DNA of 64,000 nucleotides from Jeotgalibacillus sp. ET6 (GCF_029667115.1 NZ_JARUIU010000008.1:62001-126000), one strand, 5' to 3'; positions 36,295 through 45,664 are shown, numbered from the stretch's first letter. Notes: a model not told the origin generated them from the letters alone. Made by a program: numbers and translations.

Positions 36295-37287
36295 ATGTCT
36301 GAACATAAAAAAAATTCAAATGCAATTCCTCAAAGTACAAATAACAGAAACAGTGAAAGCAGCAGACAATGGAAAGAAGGAATGAAGAATAGACATCTTG
36401 AGGATATGACAGAAGCAATACATACAGGAGCCAGGCAGGGAGATTATAATTCTCCCGGTGGTTTTATGAAGGAAGTGCTTGGCAGATTTACCCGAGCTGA
36501 CACACCCGGACTTGGAGCACAGCTGGCTTACTACTTTTTATTATCGCTGTTTCCTCTTTTAATTTTTGCAATTGCTCTTATTCCTTATCTGCCGATCACT
36601 CAGGATCAAATGCTTGAACTCTTCAGAGAATTTGCACCTGGCGAGTCCATGGCAATAATCGAAACAACCATCTCTGAGGTGGCAACCGGAGAGAATACAG
36701 GCTTGCTCTCTGTCGGTTTGCTCGGTACCCTTTGGGCTGCTTCCAACGGGATGAACGCACTGATGAAATCGTTTAATCATGCCTATGAAGTAGAGGAAAC
36801 AAGACCCTTTATTATTGCACGGGGCATGGCAGTTGTATGGACCATCGTTATGGTAGCTGTTGTCGTCATTGCATTGCTTTTGCCGATTTTCGGACAGCAA
36901 ATCGGAGAAATTGTATTTTCTGCATTTGGACTATCTGAAGCATTTCTCACGTTATGGAACGTGCTGCGCTTTGCAGTAACTCCATTTGTTTTGTTAGTCG
37001 TTTTTATCGGTTTGTATGCATTTATTCCAAATGTGAGAATCAGATTTATTTCTGTTCTCCCAGGTGCGATATTTGCGGCAGCTGGCTGGCTCATTACGTC
37101 CTTTCTATTTTCCTTTTACGTTAGCAGTTTTGGAAACTATGCTTCAACCTACGGAAGTGTAGGAGGGATCATCGTATTAATGATTTGGCTGTATTTATCC
37201 GGCATCATTATGATGATTGGTGCTCAGATCAATGCCACAATGGCTGCAAGAAAAAGACATAGACCTTCAAAACCGAAAACAGTCTGA
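36295..37287 (+). CDS. yfkH: YihY/BrkB (UPF0761) family inner membrane protein YfkH
   Basis: 330 residues. After a hydrophilic N-terminal 80 residues, the family motif GLGAQLAYYFLLSLFPLLIF opens six transmembrane helices, with NGMNALMKSFNHAYEVEETR, VRIRFISVLPGAIFAAAGW and the last YGSVGGIIVLMIWLYLSG. This family was once called ribonuclease BN but is thought to be a transporter-like membrane protein. It is last in the yfkJ-yfkI-yfkH operon (23-base gap). Confidence 0.9.
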   Translation: MSEHKKNSNAIPQSTNNRNSESSRQWKEGMKNRHLEDMTEAIHTGARQGDYNSPGGFMKEVLGRFTRADTPGLGAQLAYYFLLSLFPLLIFAIALIPYLPITQDQMLELFREFAPGESMAIIETTISEVATGENTGLLSVGLLGTLWAASNGMNALMKSFNHAYEVEETRPFIIARGMAVVWTIVMVAVVVIALLLPIFGQQIGEIVFSAFGLSEAFLTLWNVLRFAVTPFVLLVVFIGLYAFIPNVRIRFISVLPGAIFAAAGWLITSFLFSFYVSSFGNYASTYGSVGGIIVLMIWLYLSGIIMMIGAQINATMAARKRHRPSKPKTV

Positions 37288-37305
37288 CGATTTTGAAGAA
37301 AGAGT

Positions 37306-37425
37306 CTTGAGCCATTTCCGGGCAACGAGCTGAAAAGGCTCAAGCCCCTGTTCCAGCGGAAAGCGTCCCACTGAAGCGAAGTAATCCGATCAAACAGCCT
37401 GAGACATACCTTGTCTCAGGCTATT
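37306..37425 (-). repeat. family A remnant, copy 6, with terminator arm
   Basis: Minus-orientation remnant: GGCTCAAGCCCCTGTTCC, GCGGAAAGCGTCCCACTGAAGC in part, then the hairpin AGCCTGAGACA / TGTCTCAGGCT (37395-37421). The hairpin lies between convergent yfkH and the ABC permease gene and may stop both. Confidence 0.7.
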
Positions 37426-37437
37426 ATTATTTTGTAT

Positions 37438-38145
37438 CTACATCTTAATTCTTACTCTTTTCGTTAATGAACGGATGACCCAGAGTGATATAGCCAATAA
37501 AATAAAAGATGCTACAAAAGAGATGACTAGTGAAAAATTCTCAAGGGTCTGCAGGGAAAGGAATCGGTGTAAAGGGGTATTTAATTCCCGTGACCAAAAT
37601 AGATCCATCATAAAAATCAACCCAACTGCACCGTTAATTGTGAAAAACAGTCCCCATCCTCCATAACGATAGTAGCCTGCCCCAATGAGCCAGCCTGCGA
37701 GGTAGTAAATGAATATATTTAACGTGAATACAAAGAAGATAGTAAGCCAGGGAGCATTTGCTCCTAAAAAGGTTTTAACTTCAGCAGGTGCAATGAGCTG
37801 CTCAATTCCGCCAATGATCATGGCAATCACCATAAAAATCATAGATAATACAGCCGAAGAAAATGCGGTGCCTATGAAATACTGTTTTCTCGTTACCCCA
37901 AGCTTCACGTAAAAGCTCAAAAAGCTTGGGACGGAAAGAATTCCAATGACCAGCATGAAAATTTTATAAGGATTTTCGATGAAAACGAAAAACCCATCTA
38001 TTCCTAAATCGTTTTTATCTCCAAAAAAATAGCGAATGCCAATAAAAATAATGAGTGTAATGGCAATCATCCAAGCTGCCCAGCCCAGCTGAACCGTGGT
38101 CATATCATACGTAACTTTAATTTCATTGCGGTTAAATTTTTTCAT
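37438..38145 (-). CDS. ABC transporter membrane subunit (ABC-2-like)
   Basis: 235 residues with six predicted transmembrane helices (about 20-40, 60-80, 98-118, 135-158, 165-185, 205-228) and little else that identifies it. It is the last gene of a GntR regulator-ATPase-permease operon of the YtrA/YhcF kind, so it most likely forms the channel. GAGGGTG is 8 bases before the ATG at 38145; an in-frame GTG at 38154 is less well placed. It overlaps the ATPase gene by 14 bases. Confidence 0.75.
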   Translation of the reverse strand: MKKFNRNEIKVTYDMTTVQLGWAAWMIAITLIIFIGIRYFFGDKNDLGIDGFFVFIENPYKIFMLVIGILSVPSFLSFYVKLGVTRKQYFIGTAFSSAVLSMIFMVIAMIIGGIEQLIAPAEVKTFLGANAPWLTIFFVFTLNIFIYYLAGWLIGAGYYRYGGWGLFFTINGAVGLIFMMDLFWSRELNTPLHRFLSLQTLENFSLVISFVASFILLAISLWVIRSLTKRVRIKM

Positions 38146-39019
38146 TGGAATCACCCTCTTTTGTCAGATGAGTAAATAAATCCTGAAGTGAGACGGGACC
38201 GATCTCCAGGCCGGATTGACGCGCCTGCAGCCTCTGTTGATCGGAAAGTGTTTCAAGCACAGTGACAGATTTAGTTCCACCTAGCTTTTGCGTATGAAGT
38301 TTCTTCATGTTTTGAGCAAAAAGATCTGTATTTTCTGCCGATCCCGTAATGGAGGCCCCTTTTTCAAGCAATACGTCAATCGGCTCTTTTAAAACTAATT
38401 TTCCTTTATGCAAAATGACTACTTCTTCAAATAAATAGTCCATTTCTGACACGAGATGTGTGGACAGGACGATGGTTCTTGGGTGCAGAGCATGATCTTC
38501 GAGTACTTTTTGATAAAAAATTTCACGTGTTGGCGCGTCCATACCACTGTAAGCTTCATCAAAAAGTGTGACTGGAGACCTGCTGGCAAGACCAATCGTA
38601 ACGTTAAGAGCAGACAGCATTCCTTTCGACAGTTCATTGACTGGTTTATTTAATGGAATACGAAATGCTCTTATTAATTCCAAGGCATATTGAGCATCAT
38701 AAAACGGTTTATAAGCTTCAACTGCTTCTAAATATGCTTTTACTTTTTCGGTTTCTTCCTGATAATCTTTTTCGTAAACAAAGGTTACGTGCTGCATAAG
38801 CTCAGGATTTTCGAATAATGCCTCACCCTTTGCAGTAATGCTCCCCTCAGAAGGTTCTAAAAAAGATGCAAGAAGCGAAAGAAGTGTTGTTTTGCCGGCA
38901 CCGTTGCGACCGATTAACCCGTAGATTTTGCCCTCATCAAACTTTAGAGACAGGTCATCGATTGCCTTAAAGTCCCCAAATTTCATCGTAACACGATCCA
39001 AAACGATCTCCATTTTCAT
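38132..39019 (-). CDS. ABC transporter ATP-binding protein
   Basis: 295 residues. Walker A GLIGRNGAGKTTLLSLLA, an atypical signature LSKGMLSALNVTIGL in place of LSGGQ, Walker B PVTLFDEAYSGMD and H-loop LSTHLV. The C-terminal 80 residues extend past the ATPase core as in drug/peptide exporters of the BcrA/YtrB kind. Its start overlaps the GntR gene by 4 bases and it overlaps the permease gene, so the three are translationally coupled. Likely role: export in response to an envelope-active compound. Confidence 0.9.
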   Translation of the reverse strand: MKMEIVLDRVTMKFGDFKAIDDLSLKFDEGKIYGLIGRNGAGKTTLLSLLASFLEPSEGSITAKGEALFENPELMQHVTFVYEKDYQEETEKVKAYLEAVEAYKPFYDAQYALELIRAFRIPLNKPVNELSKGMLSALNVTIGLASRSPVTLFDEAYSGMDAPTREIFYQKVLEDHALHPRTIVLSTHLVSEMDYLFEEVVILHKGKLVLKEPIDVLLEKGASITGSAENTDLFAQNMKKLHTQKLGGTKSVTVLETLSDQQRLQARQSGLEIGPVSLQDLFTHLTKEGDSNEKI

Positions 39020-39393
39020 CCTCTTTCACGTCCTTTCAGCTGCTTCATTAGTGATGATAGTTCATTATCTGATATCCCCAGCTTTTGAGCTTCCTCCATC
39101 ATTGGCAGGATAAACTGATCCACAAATCCTTTTTTTCGTTCCTCAATTAGCAATTCTTTTGCACCCTCTTCAACAAACATGCCCACACCTCTTTTTTTGT
39201 AAATGACACCGGCCTCTACGAGTAAATTAATGCCCTTTGCAACGGTTAAATGATTCACTTTATAAAACGTCACAAGCTGAGTGGTAGAAGGGATTTGTTC
39301 GTTTTCTTTTAATTGATTGTTCACTATCTGGTCTTCAATTCGATCTTTAATTTGAAGGAAAATAGGCTTGCTGTCGTTAAATGATTGACTCAA
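39016..39393 (-). CDS. GntR family transcriptional regulator (YtrA subfamily)
   Basis: 125 residues: a winged helix-turn-helix (QIKDRIEDQIVNNQLKENEQ, then PSTTQLVTFYKVNHLTVAKG) and only about 50 further residues, without a large effector domain, which is the YtrA subfamily. The gene heads the ABC operon and a perfect inverted repeat overlaps its promoter, so it most likely autoregulates the operon. In B. subtilis ytrA operons respond to cell-wall antibiotics. Confidence 0.92.
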   Translation of the reverse strand: MSQSFNDSKPIFLQIKDRIEDQIVNNQLKENEQIPSTTQLVTFYKVNHLTVAKGINLLVEAGVIYKKRGVGMFVEEGAKELLIEERKKGFVDQFILPMMEEAQKLGISDNELSSLMKQLKGRERG

Positions 39394-39417
39394 TAGGAGA
39401 TCACCACCTTGTGTTAT

Positions 39418-39469
39418 ATGGTTATATAGTTATGTATATAACCATAAGTCATAAAGTGTGATTCGTCAA
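39418..39469 (-). promoter_or_regulatory. promoter and operator of the GntR-ABC operon
   Basis: On the minus strand TTGACG (39464-39469) and TATGGT (39441-39446) are 17 bases apart. A perfect inverted repeat ATGGTTATATA-N6-TATATAACCAT (39418-39445) covers the -10 and start point, ideal for repression by the GntR protein. Confidence 0.8.
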
Positions 39470-39585
39470 TAAAACGGGAGAAAAGAAGTTGTAACAGGAG
39501 ATTTTTTAGTATTCGATGAGGATAGAGGTAGATAGACAGTTATTTTTGGATATAGAGGTACTGATAGCAAAGCAGGAGATTAAGA

Positions 39586-39826
39586 AAAAAAGAATGAGCT
39601 TGGGACAAAAGTGTCTCAAGCTCTTTGACCGGTTCGCTACGCTTCAGATGGACGTTTTCCGCAGGGACGGCGCTGAGCCTTTCCAGGGCCTTGCCCTGGA
39701 TAGTCTCAGCTTGCCGTCAAATCCTGCAGGAGTCGCCACCTTCCGCTCCGCTCTCCTCTTACTATTGATAAATACGTCTTCATTCTTTACATTCTTTTGA
39801 GTTTTGTCCCAGCCTCATTCTTCTTT
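39586..39826 (+). repeat. family A repeat, copy 7 (best preserved)
   Basis: Terminal inverted repeats: AATGAGCTTGGGACAAAA (39593-39610) against TTTTGTCCCAGCCTCATT (39802-39819), 16 of 18 paired; pairing can be extended to about 25 bases with A/T flanks. Centre: CTGAGCCTTTCCAGGGC / GCCCTGGATAGTCTCAG palindrome. A first-arm hairpin GAGCTTGGGACA / TGTCTCAAGCTC with TTT acts as a terminator. A 94-codon frame through it is not a gene. Confidence 0.93.
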
Positions 39827-39848
39827 AATATTCAGCTTTTCACATACT

Positions 39849-41036
39849 TCAAGGACTGATTGAAACGTTTTTAGATCTGTTTTTCTGGATAAATGAAAAT
39901 GCCATCAAGCTAAGAAATACACCGAAAAGTAAGAAGCTGATCAGGTAGAAAAATCCGTCTGCAAAAAACTGGATGATTAAACCACCGAGGGATGGACCTG
40001 AGATGCTTCCAATGCTGAACGCAATACCGCACATGATGTTGCCGGCAGGAAGAAGAGATTTAGGCAGCAAATCGGTCATATAACTGATTCCGAGAGAGAA
40101 GGTGGAACCAACAGCCATACCAGCAGCAAAAAAAGTTACAATCAGCCAGGCAGCAGATGTACCTGCAAGACCGGATCCGATAAAGCAAATGGCACCTGTC
40201 AGTAAAACTGCCATTAAAACGCGGTGCCGGCCAAACTTATCACTTATTATTCCAAGGGGCAGCTGAAACACAATTGCGCCAATTGAAAAAGCGGGAAGGA
40301 TAATCGCTATTGCTCCTGCCTCAAGTCCATTTCTTAGCGCATAAATAGGAAAATTGCCATGAAGCGAGGCTTCCAAAAACCCGTAGCTGAGAGGAGGAAG
40401 AAATGCAACCCATGCATATTTCCATACTTGTTTAAATCGGTTCATTGTGCCAAGCATCGTCGCTGTTCCTATTTCTCCCTGATCAGGAAAATCATTTCTC
40501 AGCAAGAAAACGAGACCCCATGTTAAAAAGGTGAGGATACCGGAGATAATAAATGGAAGGGACCGATCGATCTCCACCAAAGAACTCATCGCCGGACCAA
40601 TGGCAAATCCCAAAGAAAAAAACAGGCCATACAATGCAATATTCCGGCCGCGGCGCTCGGTTGTAGAAGTGGAAGTAATCCAGGTCTGCGTTGATAAATG
40701 AAGCATTTGATCGCCTACCCCTATAAGCAGCCGAAGCAAAAACCAAAACCAAAAATGAGTCCACAGTGGAAATAACAGAAGAGACATCCCCACAATAAAG
40801 CCCCCAAATAAAATCAAGGGTCTGTAGCCATACTTTCTTAAAGGAGCCTCCATTAGAGGAGAAGCAATTAATATTCCGATATAGATCCCGGTTGCGTGGA
40901 TGCCGCTCATGGCAGAAGACACCCCATCCTGCTCAAAAATAATCGCAATTAACGGCAAAAGCATTCCTTGAGAAAAACCCGAGATGGCTACTATACAAAC
41001 TAAAATCCAAAAACGCAATTTGGCTGTTACACGCAT
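39849..41036 (-). CDS. MFS transporter
   Basis: 395 residues, twelve transmembrane helices. The loop 2-3 motif is changed to MEAPLRKYGYRPLILFGG but the second-half equivalent GIISDKFGRHRVLMAVLL is standard. Similar exporters in Bacillus (for example YfkF, found near yfkAB in B. subtilis) are annotated as drug or sugar efflux proteins; the substrate is unknown. GGGAG lies about 9 bases before the ATG. It is monocistronic on the minus strand. Confidence 0.88.
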   Translation of the reverse strand: MRVTAKLRFWILVCIVAISGFSQGMLLPLIAIIFEQDGVSSAMSGIHATGIYIGILIASPLMEAPLRKYGYRPLILFGGFIVGMSLLLFPLWTHFWFWFLLRLLIGVGDQMLHLSTQTWITSTSTTERRGRNIALYGLFFSLGFAIGPAMSSLVEIDRSLPFIISGILTFLTWGLVFLLRNDFPDQGEIGTATMLGTMNRFKQVWKYAWVAFLPPLSYGFLEASLHGNFPIYALRNGLEAGAIAIILPAFSIGAIVFQLPLGIISDKFGRHRVLMAVLLTGAICFIGSGLAGTSAAWLIVTFFAAGMAVGSTFSLGISYMTDLLPKSLLPAGNIMCGIAFSIGSISGPSLGGLIIQFFADGFFYLISFLLFGVFLSLMAFSFIQKNRSKNVSISP

Positions 41037-41287
41037 GACTAAAACTCCCGACTAATAAAATTCCTGTGCTGGTAATAATAGTAAAACTAAAGAAATCAGG
41101 ACAGAATAGACTATCTTCCTCAGAAAACGGGGGGCATTTAAGCAGCGTACCGGGTTGTGGAGTGGTGTTTCCTTTTTATATAAATGATCCTCCGGACCAC
41201 GGCAGAGAGCTTAGAATGCGAGCATTTTACATCGGTCTGATATATAATTCTACTATAGACAAATAACATAGTGAAGGAGAACCCATC

Positions 41288-41668
41288 ATGAAATTCACAA
41301 TGAAAGAAAATGGTTTCACAACCGACCTGCCATACGGAACGCTGGATGTATCAGGAAATGAAGAACACGGTTTCCGGCCATATCAGCTGTTAACTGCGTC
41401 GATCGCTGTTTGCAGCGGGGGTGTGCTGAGAAGTGTAATGAATAAAATGAGGCTTTCTTTTGAAGATATAGCGATTGAAACAGAAGTTGTAAGAAACGAG
41501 CAAAAGGCAAATCGGGTTGAAAAGATTCACATGCACTTTAATATAACCGGTTCAGACCTTGATGAGAAAAAGATCCATAAAGCATTGGAACTGACACGGA
41601 AAAATTGTTCTATGGTTCAATCTGTCCTTGGGAGCATTGAAGTAACGGAGACCTTTCAATTAAATTAA
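41288..41668 (+). CDS. OsmC family protein
   Basis: 126 residues with the OsmC fold. Two redox cysteines are visible: C42 in LLTASIAVCSGGVLRSV and C107 in RKNCSMVQSV, the pair used by OsmC/Ohr-type thiol peroxidases, although the arginine expected near the N-terminus for peroxide binding cannot be placed with certainty. Probable role is organic hydroperoxide or persulfide detoxification. GAAGGAG precedes the ATG by 9 bases; strong terminator follows. Confidence 0.87.
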   Translation: MKFTMKENGFTTDLPYGTLDVSGNEEHGFRPYQLLTASIAVCSGGVLRSVMNKMRLSFEDIAIETEVVRNEQKANRVEKIHMHFNITGSDLDEKKIHKALELTRKNCSMVQSVLGSIEVTETFQLN

Positions 41669-41678
41669 ACTGCGCATA

Positions 41679-41725
41679 AAAACCCGGTCCAAAGTCTTTC
41701 AATGAAAGATTGACACCGGGTTTTT
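41679..41725 (+). terminator. terminator after the osmC-like gene
   Basis: AAAACCCGGT...ACCGGGTTTT with an inner CTTTC / GAAAG extension, then T-run. Confidence 0.88.
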
Positions 41726-41728
41726 ATG

Positions 41729-42036
41729 TTATTGGGTATGTTGTAAGATCGTTCATATAATCGCACTCTACGCGCTCATCACCACATCCTTTCAATAAAT
41801 TCTTTTCTTATTTTCAGGAAGCTACCCTCCTTTTTCTAAGCTACTGAAAGTATAGCATGAATTTATAATAATGTAAATATTCTAAATAAATAAAATATAA
41901 TAAATTAACTTGCTTTTCATTACTTAGAATCTGAAGATGCTCATTGCAGGATAGGACGGTTACTCGGAACGCTGCGAGGCGTGAGGTCTCTCACAGCCAA
42001 GATATCTGATTGAAGTGCAGATTAGCGGTAAAAAAA
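41729..42036. other. intergenic region, no gene recognised
   Basis: AT-rich with one GGAGGG on the minus strand near 41830 that is not followed by a convincing frame. The right part (41930-42030) may be an unrecognisably eroded family A copy, judged only from the terminator arm at its end. Confidence 0.4.
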
Positions 42037-42066
42037 GAGCCTGAGACAAATTTTGTCCCCAGGCTC
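42031..42066 (-). terminator. solo family-A-type terminator after yfkAB
   Basis: GAGCCTGAGACA / TGTCCCCAGGCTC stem; AAAAAA on its left gives the T-run for the minus strand. Confidence 0.85.
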
Positions 42067-42080
42067 GTTTAATACGTTTT

Positions 42081-43205
42081 TCAACGGGTCAATAACGCTT
42101 TTCGTTTCGTAAAATCAATATTTTTATAGTACATATCCTGCACCAGCAGATTTGGTCCGAGACATTGAACAGCTGGACAGTGACAATTCATTTGAGCTGC
42201 TTCTTTAGATGAAAGCCATTTGGTAAAAATCGTTTCCAAATGATCATGCTGAATATTTCCCAGTGGAGGCGTATCTCCGAAGTCAGTGACGATTACTTCT
42301 CCTGTGAATATACTGATATTCAATCTTGAACGGCCGTCAGGGTCATTACGAACCGTTACGTTTTCTGTTTCGTATAATCGCTTTAGCAGTTTACGGTCTT
42401 CTTCACTTGAACTGCATCCGTAAAATGGCAGTGTACCAAACAGCATCCACGTATTGGGATCCCGTATATCCAGCAGTTTGGTAATGGCCTGTTTTGTTTC
42501 AGAGAGCGATAAAGTTTCAAGAGAAGACGCAAAGTCACTTGGGTACATAGGGTGAATTTCGTGCCTTTTACACTTCATATCCTCCACAATTTCTTTATGA
42601 ATTCTTTCAATATGAGGAAGAGTTTTTTTATTGAGCATGGTTTCAGCAGAAATCATAACGCCTGCTTCACTCAAGGCTCTGGAATTAGCTATCATGCGAT
42701 CAAATAACCGCTGGCGCTGTTCTCTCGTTGGCTTGCGTTCCATCATTGCAAAACCGGTATCAATAAATTCATCGACAGTGCCCCAGTTGTGAGAAATATG
42801 TAAAACATCCAGGTAGGGGATAATAGGATCATACTTTTCAAGATCGACCGTTAGATTAGAATTTATCTGTGTTTTTACCCCCCGCTCATGTGCATATTTT
42901 AAAATAGGGGCAACATAATCCTGAACAGATTTTCTGGACATCATCGGCTCTCCGCCAGTAATACTCAGCGTTCGAAGATGCTCGATTTGATCAAGTCCGT
43001 TTAAAATTACCTCCAAGGGCAAAGCTTTAGGGTCTTTTGGAGAAAGTGTATACCCTACCGCGCAATGAGCGCACCGCATATTGCAAAGCGTTGTGGTGGT
43101 CAGCTCAATATTTGAAAGAGTCAATTTTCCATGCTCTTTTATGTCTTCATAAGCCTCCCATGGATCATACTCCGGGGAAATTGCAGCTGAGTTTAATTCA
43201 TTCAT
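42081..43205 (-). CDS. yfkAB: radical SAM/CxCxxxxC motif protein YfkAB
   Basis: 374 residues. The radical-SAM cluster ligands are C41-x3-C45-x2-C48 in TTLCNMRCAHC; SITGGEPMMS is the SAM-binding GGE motif. The C-terminus carries an extra cysteine group NCHCPAVQCLGPN, as in SPASM-type or YfkB domains, presumably holding an auxiliary iron-sulfur cluster. Substrate unknown. AAGGAG lies 8 bases before the ATG. In older B. subtilis annotations yfkA and yfkB were split; here it is one frame. Confidence 0.93.
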   Translation of the reverse strand: MNELNSAAISPEYDPWEAYEDIKEHGKLTLSNIELTTTTLCNMRCAHCAVGYTLSPKDPKALPLEVILNGLDQIEHLRTLSITGGEPMMSRKSVQDYVAPILKYAHERGVKTQINSNLTVDLEKYDPIIPYLDVLHISHNWGTVDEFIDTGFAMMERKPTREQRQRLFDRMIANSRALSEAGVMISAETMLNKKTLPHIERIHKEIVEDMKCKRHEIHPMYPSDFASSLETLSLSETKQAITKLLDIRDPNTWMLFGTLPFYGCSSSEEDRKLLKRLYETENVTVRNDPDGRSRLNISIFTGEVIVTDFGDTPPLGNIQHDHLETIFTKWLSSKEAAQMNCHCPAVQCLGPNLLVQDMYYKNIDFTKRKALLTR

Positions 43206-43426
43206 TTATAAAGTCTCCTTATGCTTTTGCATTAAGCCCCATTATCTAAATAAAGACGAGCTCTGTCAATGGCAGCTCGAAGATGTAAAGGGGCGGTTTC
43301 CCATATAAGGGTAGTTTATCAATTGGAGGACTGCCATCTATCATCTATTTAAGCAAATCATCTGTTGAGGTTGCATGAACACAAAGAATCCGTTACCATA
43401 AAAGCGAGTTTGAAAGGAGCGATACA

Positions 43427-43609
43427 ATGGGCAACGCCATTCACGATAATGACTCACAAATACTTTATTTAAAACAGCGCTTAAATATGTTTTTGGAAGT
43501 ATTGGAGTCGGTGGATCCTGAGAGTACAGATCTTGAAGATATCGATCGAATGATTGGTATGGTGGATGATCTGGAATTGAAAGTTCAGCAATTTAAAAAG
43601 CCGGAATAA
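43427..43609 (+). CDS. SE1561 family small protein
   Basis: 60 residues, entirely helical and acidic: ILYLKQRLNMFLEVLESVDP then LEDIDRMIGMVDDLE. It matches the small SE1561 family of Firmicutes, function unknown. GAAAGGAG stands 8 bases before the ATG and a good terminator follows, so it is a self-contained gene. Confidence 0.8.
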   Translation: MGNAIHDNDSQILYLKQRLNMFLEVLESVDPESTDLEDIDRMIGMVDDLELKVQQFKKPE

Positions 43610-43650
43610 AGAACATCCCGTTCTTAGCGCCTGAATTTGTCAGGCCAACG

Positions 43651-43682
43651 AACACCCGTATAGGTATGCGGGTGTTTTTTTT
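43651..43682 (+). terminator. terminator after the SE1561 gene
   Basis: AACACCCG / CGGGTGTT hairpin with eight T residues. Confidence 0.9.
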
Positions 43683-43821
43683 GCGGTCAAAAACACTGAT
43701 TAAAGCGAAAAATTTGAAATCGTTTTCAAACCACTACCTTTTCACTTAAGCAGAAAGTATAATGGTTAAGTTGAATACATAAAAGATGCACTCAGTTCGA
43801 GGGGAAAGGGGTTTGACCAAA

Positions 43822-45363
43822 ATGAACAGTTCGAATCTTGAAAACAGTTTATATGACTTAATCGTTGAAACATCCACGAACCTGCCCAAGGATGTCAGAA
43901 GAGCCATCCGCAAGGGAAAAGATCAGGAAAATGCAGGGACTAGATCGGCAATGAGCTTAGCAACCATTACACAAAATATTCAAATGGCGGATGAAAATGT
44001 TTCTCCTATCTGTCAGGATACTGGACTTCCTACTTTTAAAATTAAAACACCGATTGGGGTTAATCAAATAAAAATAAAGGAATCAATTCACAAGGCAATG
44101 GTGCGTGCAACAAAAGACGGCAAAATGCGACCAAACTCTGTTGATTCGCTGACAGGAGAAAACAGCGGTGATAATTTGGGAATCGGTTTGCCGGTAATCA
44201 AATTTGAACAATGGGAAAAAGAAGAAATTGATATACGTCTGATCTTAAAAGGAGGCGGCTGTGAAAATAAAAATATTCAATACAGTCTCCCGTGTGAACT
44301 TGATGGACTTGGACGTGCAGGGCGCGATCTGGATGGAATCAGAAAATGTATTATGCATTCTATTTACCAGGCACAGGGGCAGGGATGCAGTGCAGGTTTT
44401 ATCGGGGTAGGAATCGGAGGAGACCGCTCATCCGGATATGATTTGGCAAAAGAGCAGCTTTTCCGTTCTGCAGAGGATCTAAATCCAAATAAAGATTTAA
44501 AAAAATTGGAAGAATATATCATGAAAAATGCAAATGACCTAGGAATCGGCACGATGGGTTTTGGGGGAGAAACGACACTGCTCGGGTGCAAAATAGGTGT
44601 GATGAATAGAATTCCTGCGAGTTTTTTTGTTTCGGTCGCGTATAATTGCTGGGCTTTCAGAAGACTTGGCATTACTGTAGACGCAGAAACAGGAAGCATA
44701 CTTGATGGGCTTTACCAGGAAGGGGATAAAATTGAATTTAAAGAGGAGAACAGCGAGAGAACACAATCCATTGAATCCTCGAAACTTATTACCTTAGAAG
44801 CGCCTATAACGGAGCAAAAAATCCGCTCGTTAAAAGTTGGTGACGTGGTGACGATTGATGGCATGATGTACACAGGGAGAGACGCTATTCACAAATATTT
44901 AAGCGACCACGACTCTCCAGTAGATTTAAATGGACAAATCATTTACCACTGCGGGCCTGTTATGATGAAGGATGAAAACGGGAGCTGGCACGTAAAAGCA
45001 GCCGGACCCACAACCTCTATTAGAGAGGAGCCTTACCAGGGGGATATTATGAAAAAGTTTGGGATCCGTGCAGTCATTGGAAAAGGTGGAATGGGCCCAA
45101 TAACGTTAGACGCCCTAAAAGAGCATGGAGGAGTCTATTTGAATGCCATTGGTGGAGCTGCCCAATACTACGCAGATTGCATTCAGCGTGTAGAAGGAGT
45201 AGACCTAACCCAATTCGGCATCCCGGAAGCCATGTGGCACCTGAAAGTAAAAGGCTTCACAGCAGTCGTTACCATGGACTCACACGGCAGCAGCCTGCAC
45301 CGGGACATTGACCAATCCTCCTTGCAAAAACTCGCAAAGCACAAAGAAACAGTATTTAACTAA
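43822..45363 (+). CDS. fumA: class I fumarate hydratase ([4Fe-4S])
   Basis: About 513 residues, the fused alpha-beta form. The alpha part holds the cluster cysteines in SPICQDTGLPTF, GQGCSAGFIGVG and TLLGCKIGV; the beta part (from about residue 340) has VGDVVTIDGMMYTGRDAIHK and the closing GIPEAMWHLKVKGFTAVVTM. It interconverts fumarate and malate in the citric acid cycle and, unlike class II FumC, is oxygen-sensitive. AAAGGGG precedes the ATG at 43822 by 10 bases; TTG 43813 is an alternative start. Confidence 0.93.
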   Translation: MNSSNLENSLYDLIVETSTNLPKDVRRAIRKGKDQENAGTRSAMSLATITQNIQMADENVSPICQDTGLPTFKIKTPIGVNQIKIKESIHKAMVRATKDGKMRPNSVDSLTGENSGDNLGIGLPVIKFEQWEKEEIDIRLILKGGGCENKNIQYSLPCELDGLGRAGRDLDGIRKCIMHSIYQAQGQGCSAGFIGVGIGGDRSSGYDLAKEQLFRSAEDLNPNKDLKKLEEYIMKNANDLGIGTMGFGGETTLLGCKIGVMNRIPASFFVSVAYNCWAFRRLGITVDAETGSILDGLYQEGDKIEFKEENSERTQSIESSKLITLEAPITEQKIRSLKVGDVVTIDGMMYTGRDAIHKYLSDHDSPVDLNGQIIYHCGPVMMKDENGSWHVKAAGPTTSIREEPYQGDIMKKFGIRAVIGKGGMGPITLDALKEHGGVYLNAIGGAAQYYADCIQRVEGVDLTQFGIPEAMWHLKVKGFTAVVTMDSHGSSLHRDIDQSSLQKLAKHKETVFN

Positions 45364-45600
45364 GTGCTGAAACGGGCGTTCAGATCTGACAGACGTAAGA
45401 CGATTCGCCGAGCAGGTGCTCTTTGCCTGCATGGCGGAGCGCCTTACGATCCGAGGAGCTGCCCGTTAAAGCCGGATAGCCACTAAGTGCTGAAACGGGC
45501 GTTAAGGGGCGACAAGCATAAGACAACACGAACGAACCGAATAGGCGGTCTTTGCCTATATGGCGTGGTGACTTATGACCTCGAGCAGCTAGTGGCAGAA
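45363..45600 (-). repeat. family B repeat array, two 122-bp units
   Basis: Two units start with AGTGCTGAAACGGGCGTT (45363 and 45485, period 122). Unit one carries GACGTAAGACGATTCGCC ... GCCTTACGATCC (subtype 1), unit two AAGCATAAGACAACACG ... GACTTATGACCTCG (subtype 2). Reverse-complement relatives lie at 59690-60047. It begins at the end of the fumarase stop codon. Confidence 0.88.
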
Positions 45601-45664
45601 CCAATACGTTACATGCATTTACTTTAGGTTGCTCAATAAATCCTTTTTTATTAATACCAGCCTT

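Noticed and set aside
39516-39800. 94-codon frame and similar frames at 7206, 10782, 21777, 33297, 45380 and 59765
   Set aside because: All are translations of family A or family B repeats; similar peptides recur because the DNA repeats.
41728-41800. 23-codon frame on the minus strand (TTG start) downstream of a GGAGGG
   Set aside because: The box is about 40 bases from the start and the peptide resembles nothing known.
42081-43205. Frameshift splitting yfkA and yfkB
   Set aside because: The frame is continuous from radical-SAM motif to C-terminal cysteines.
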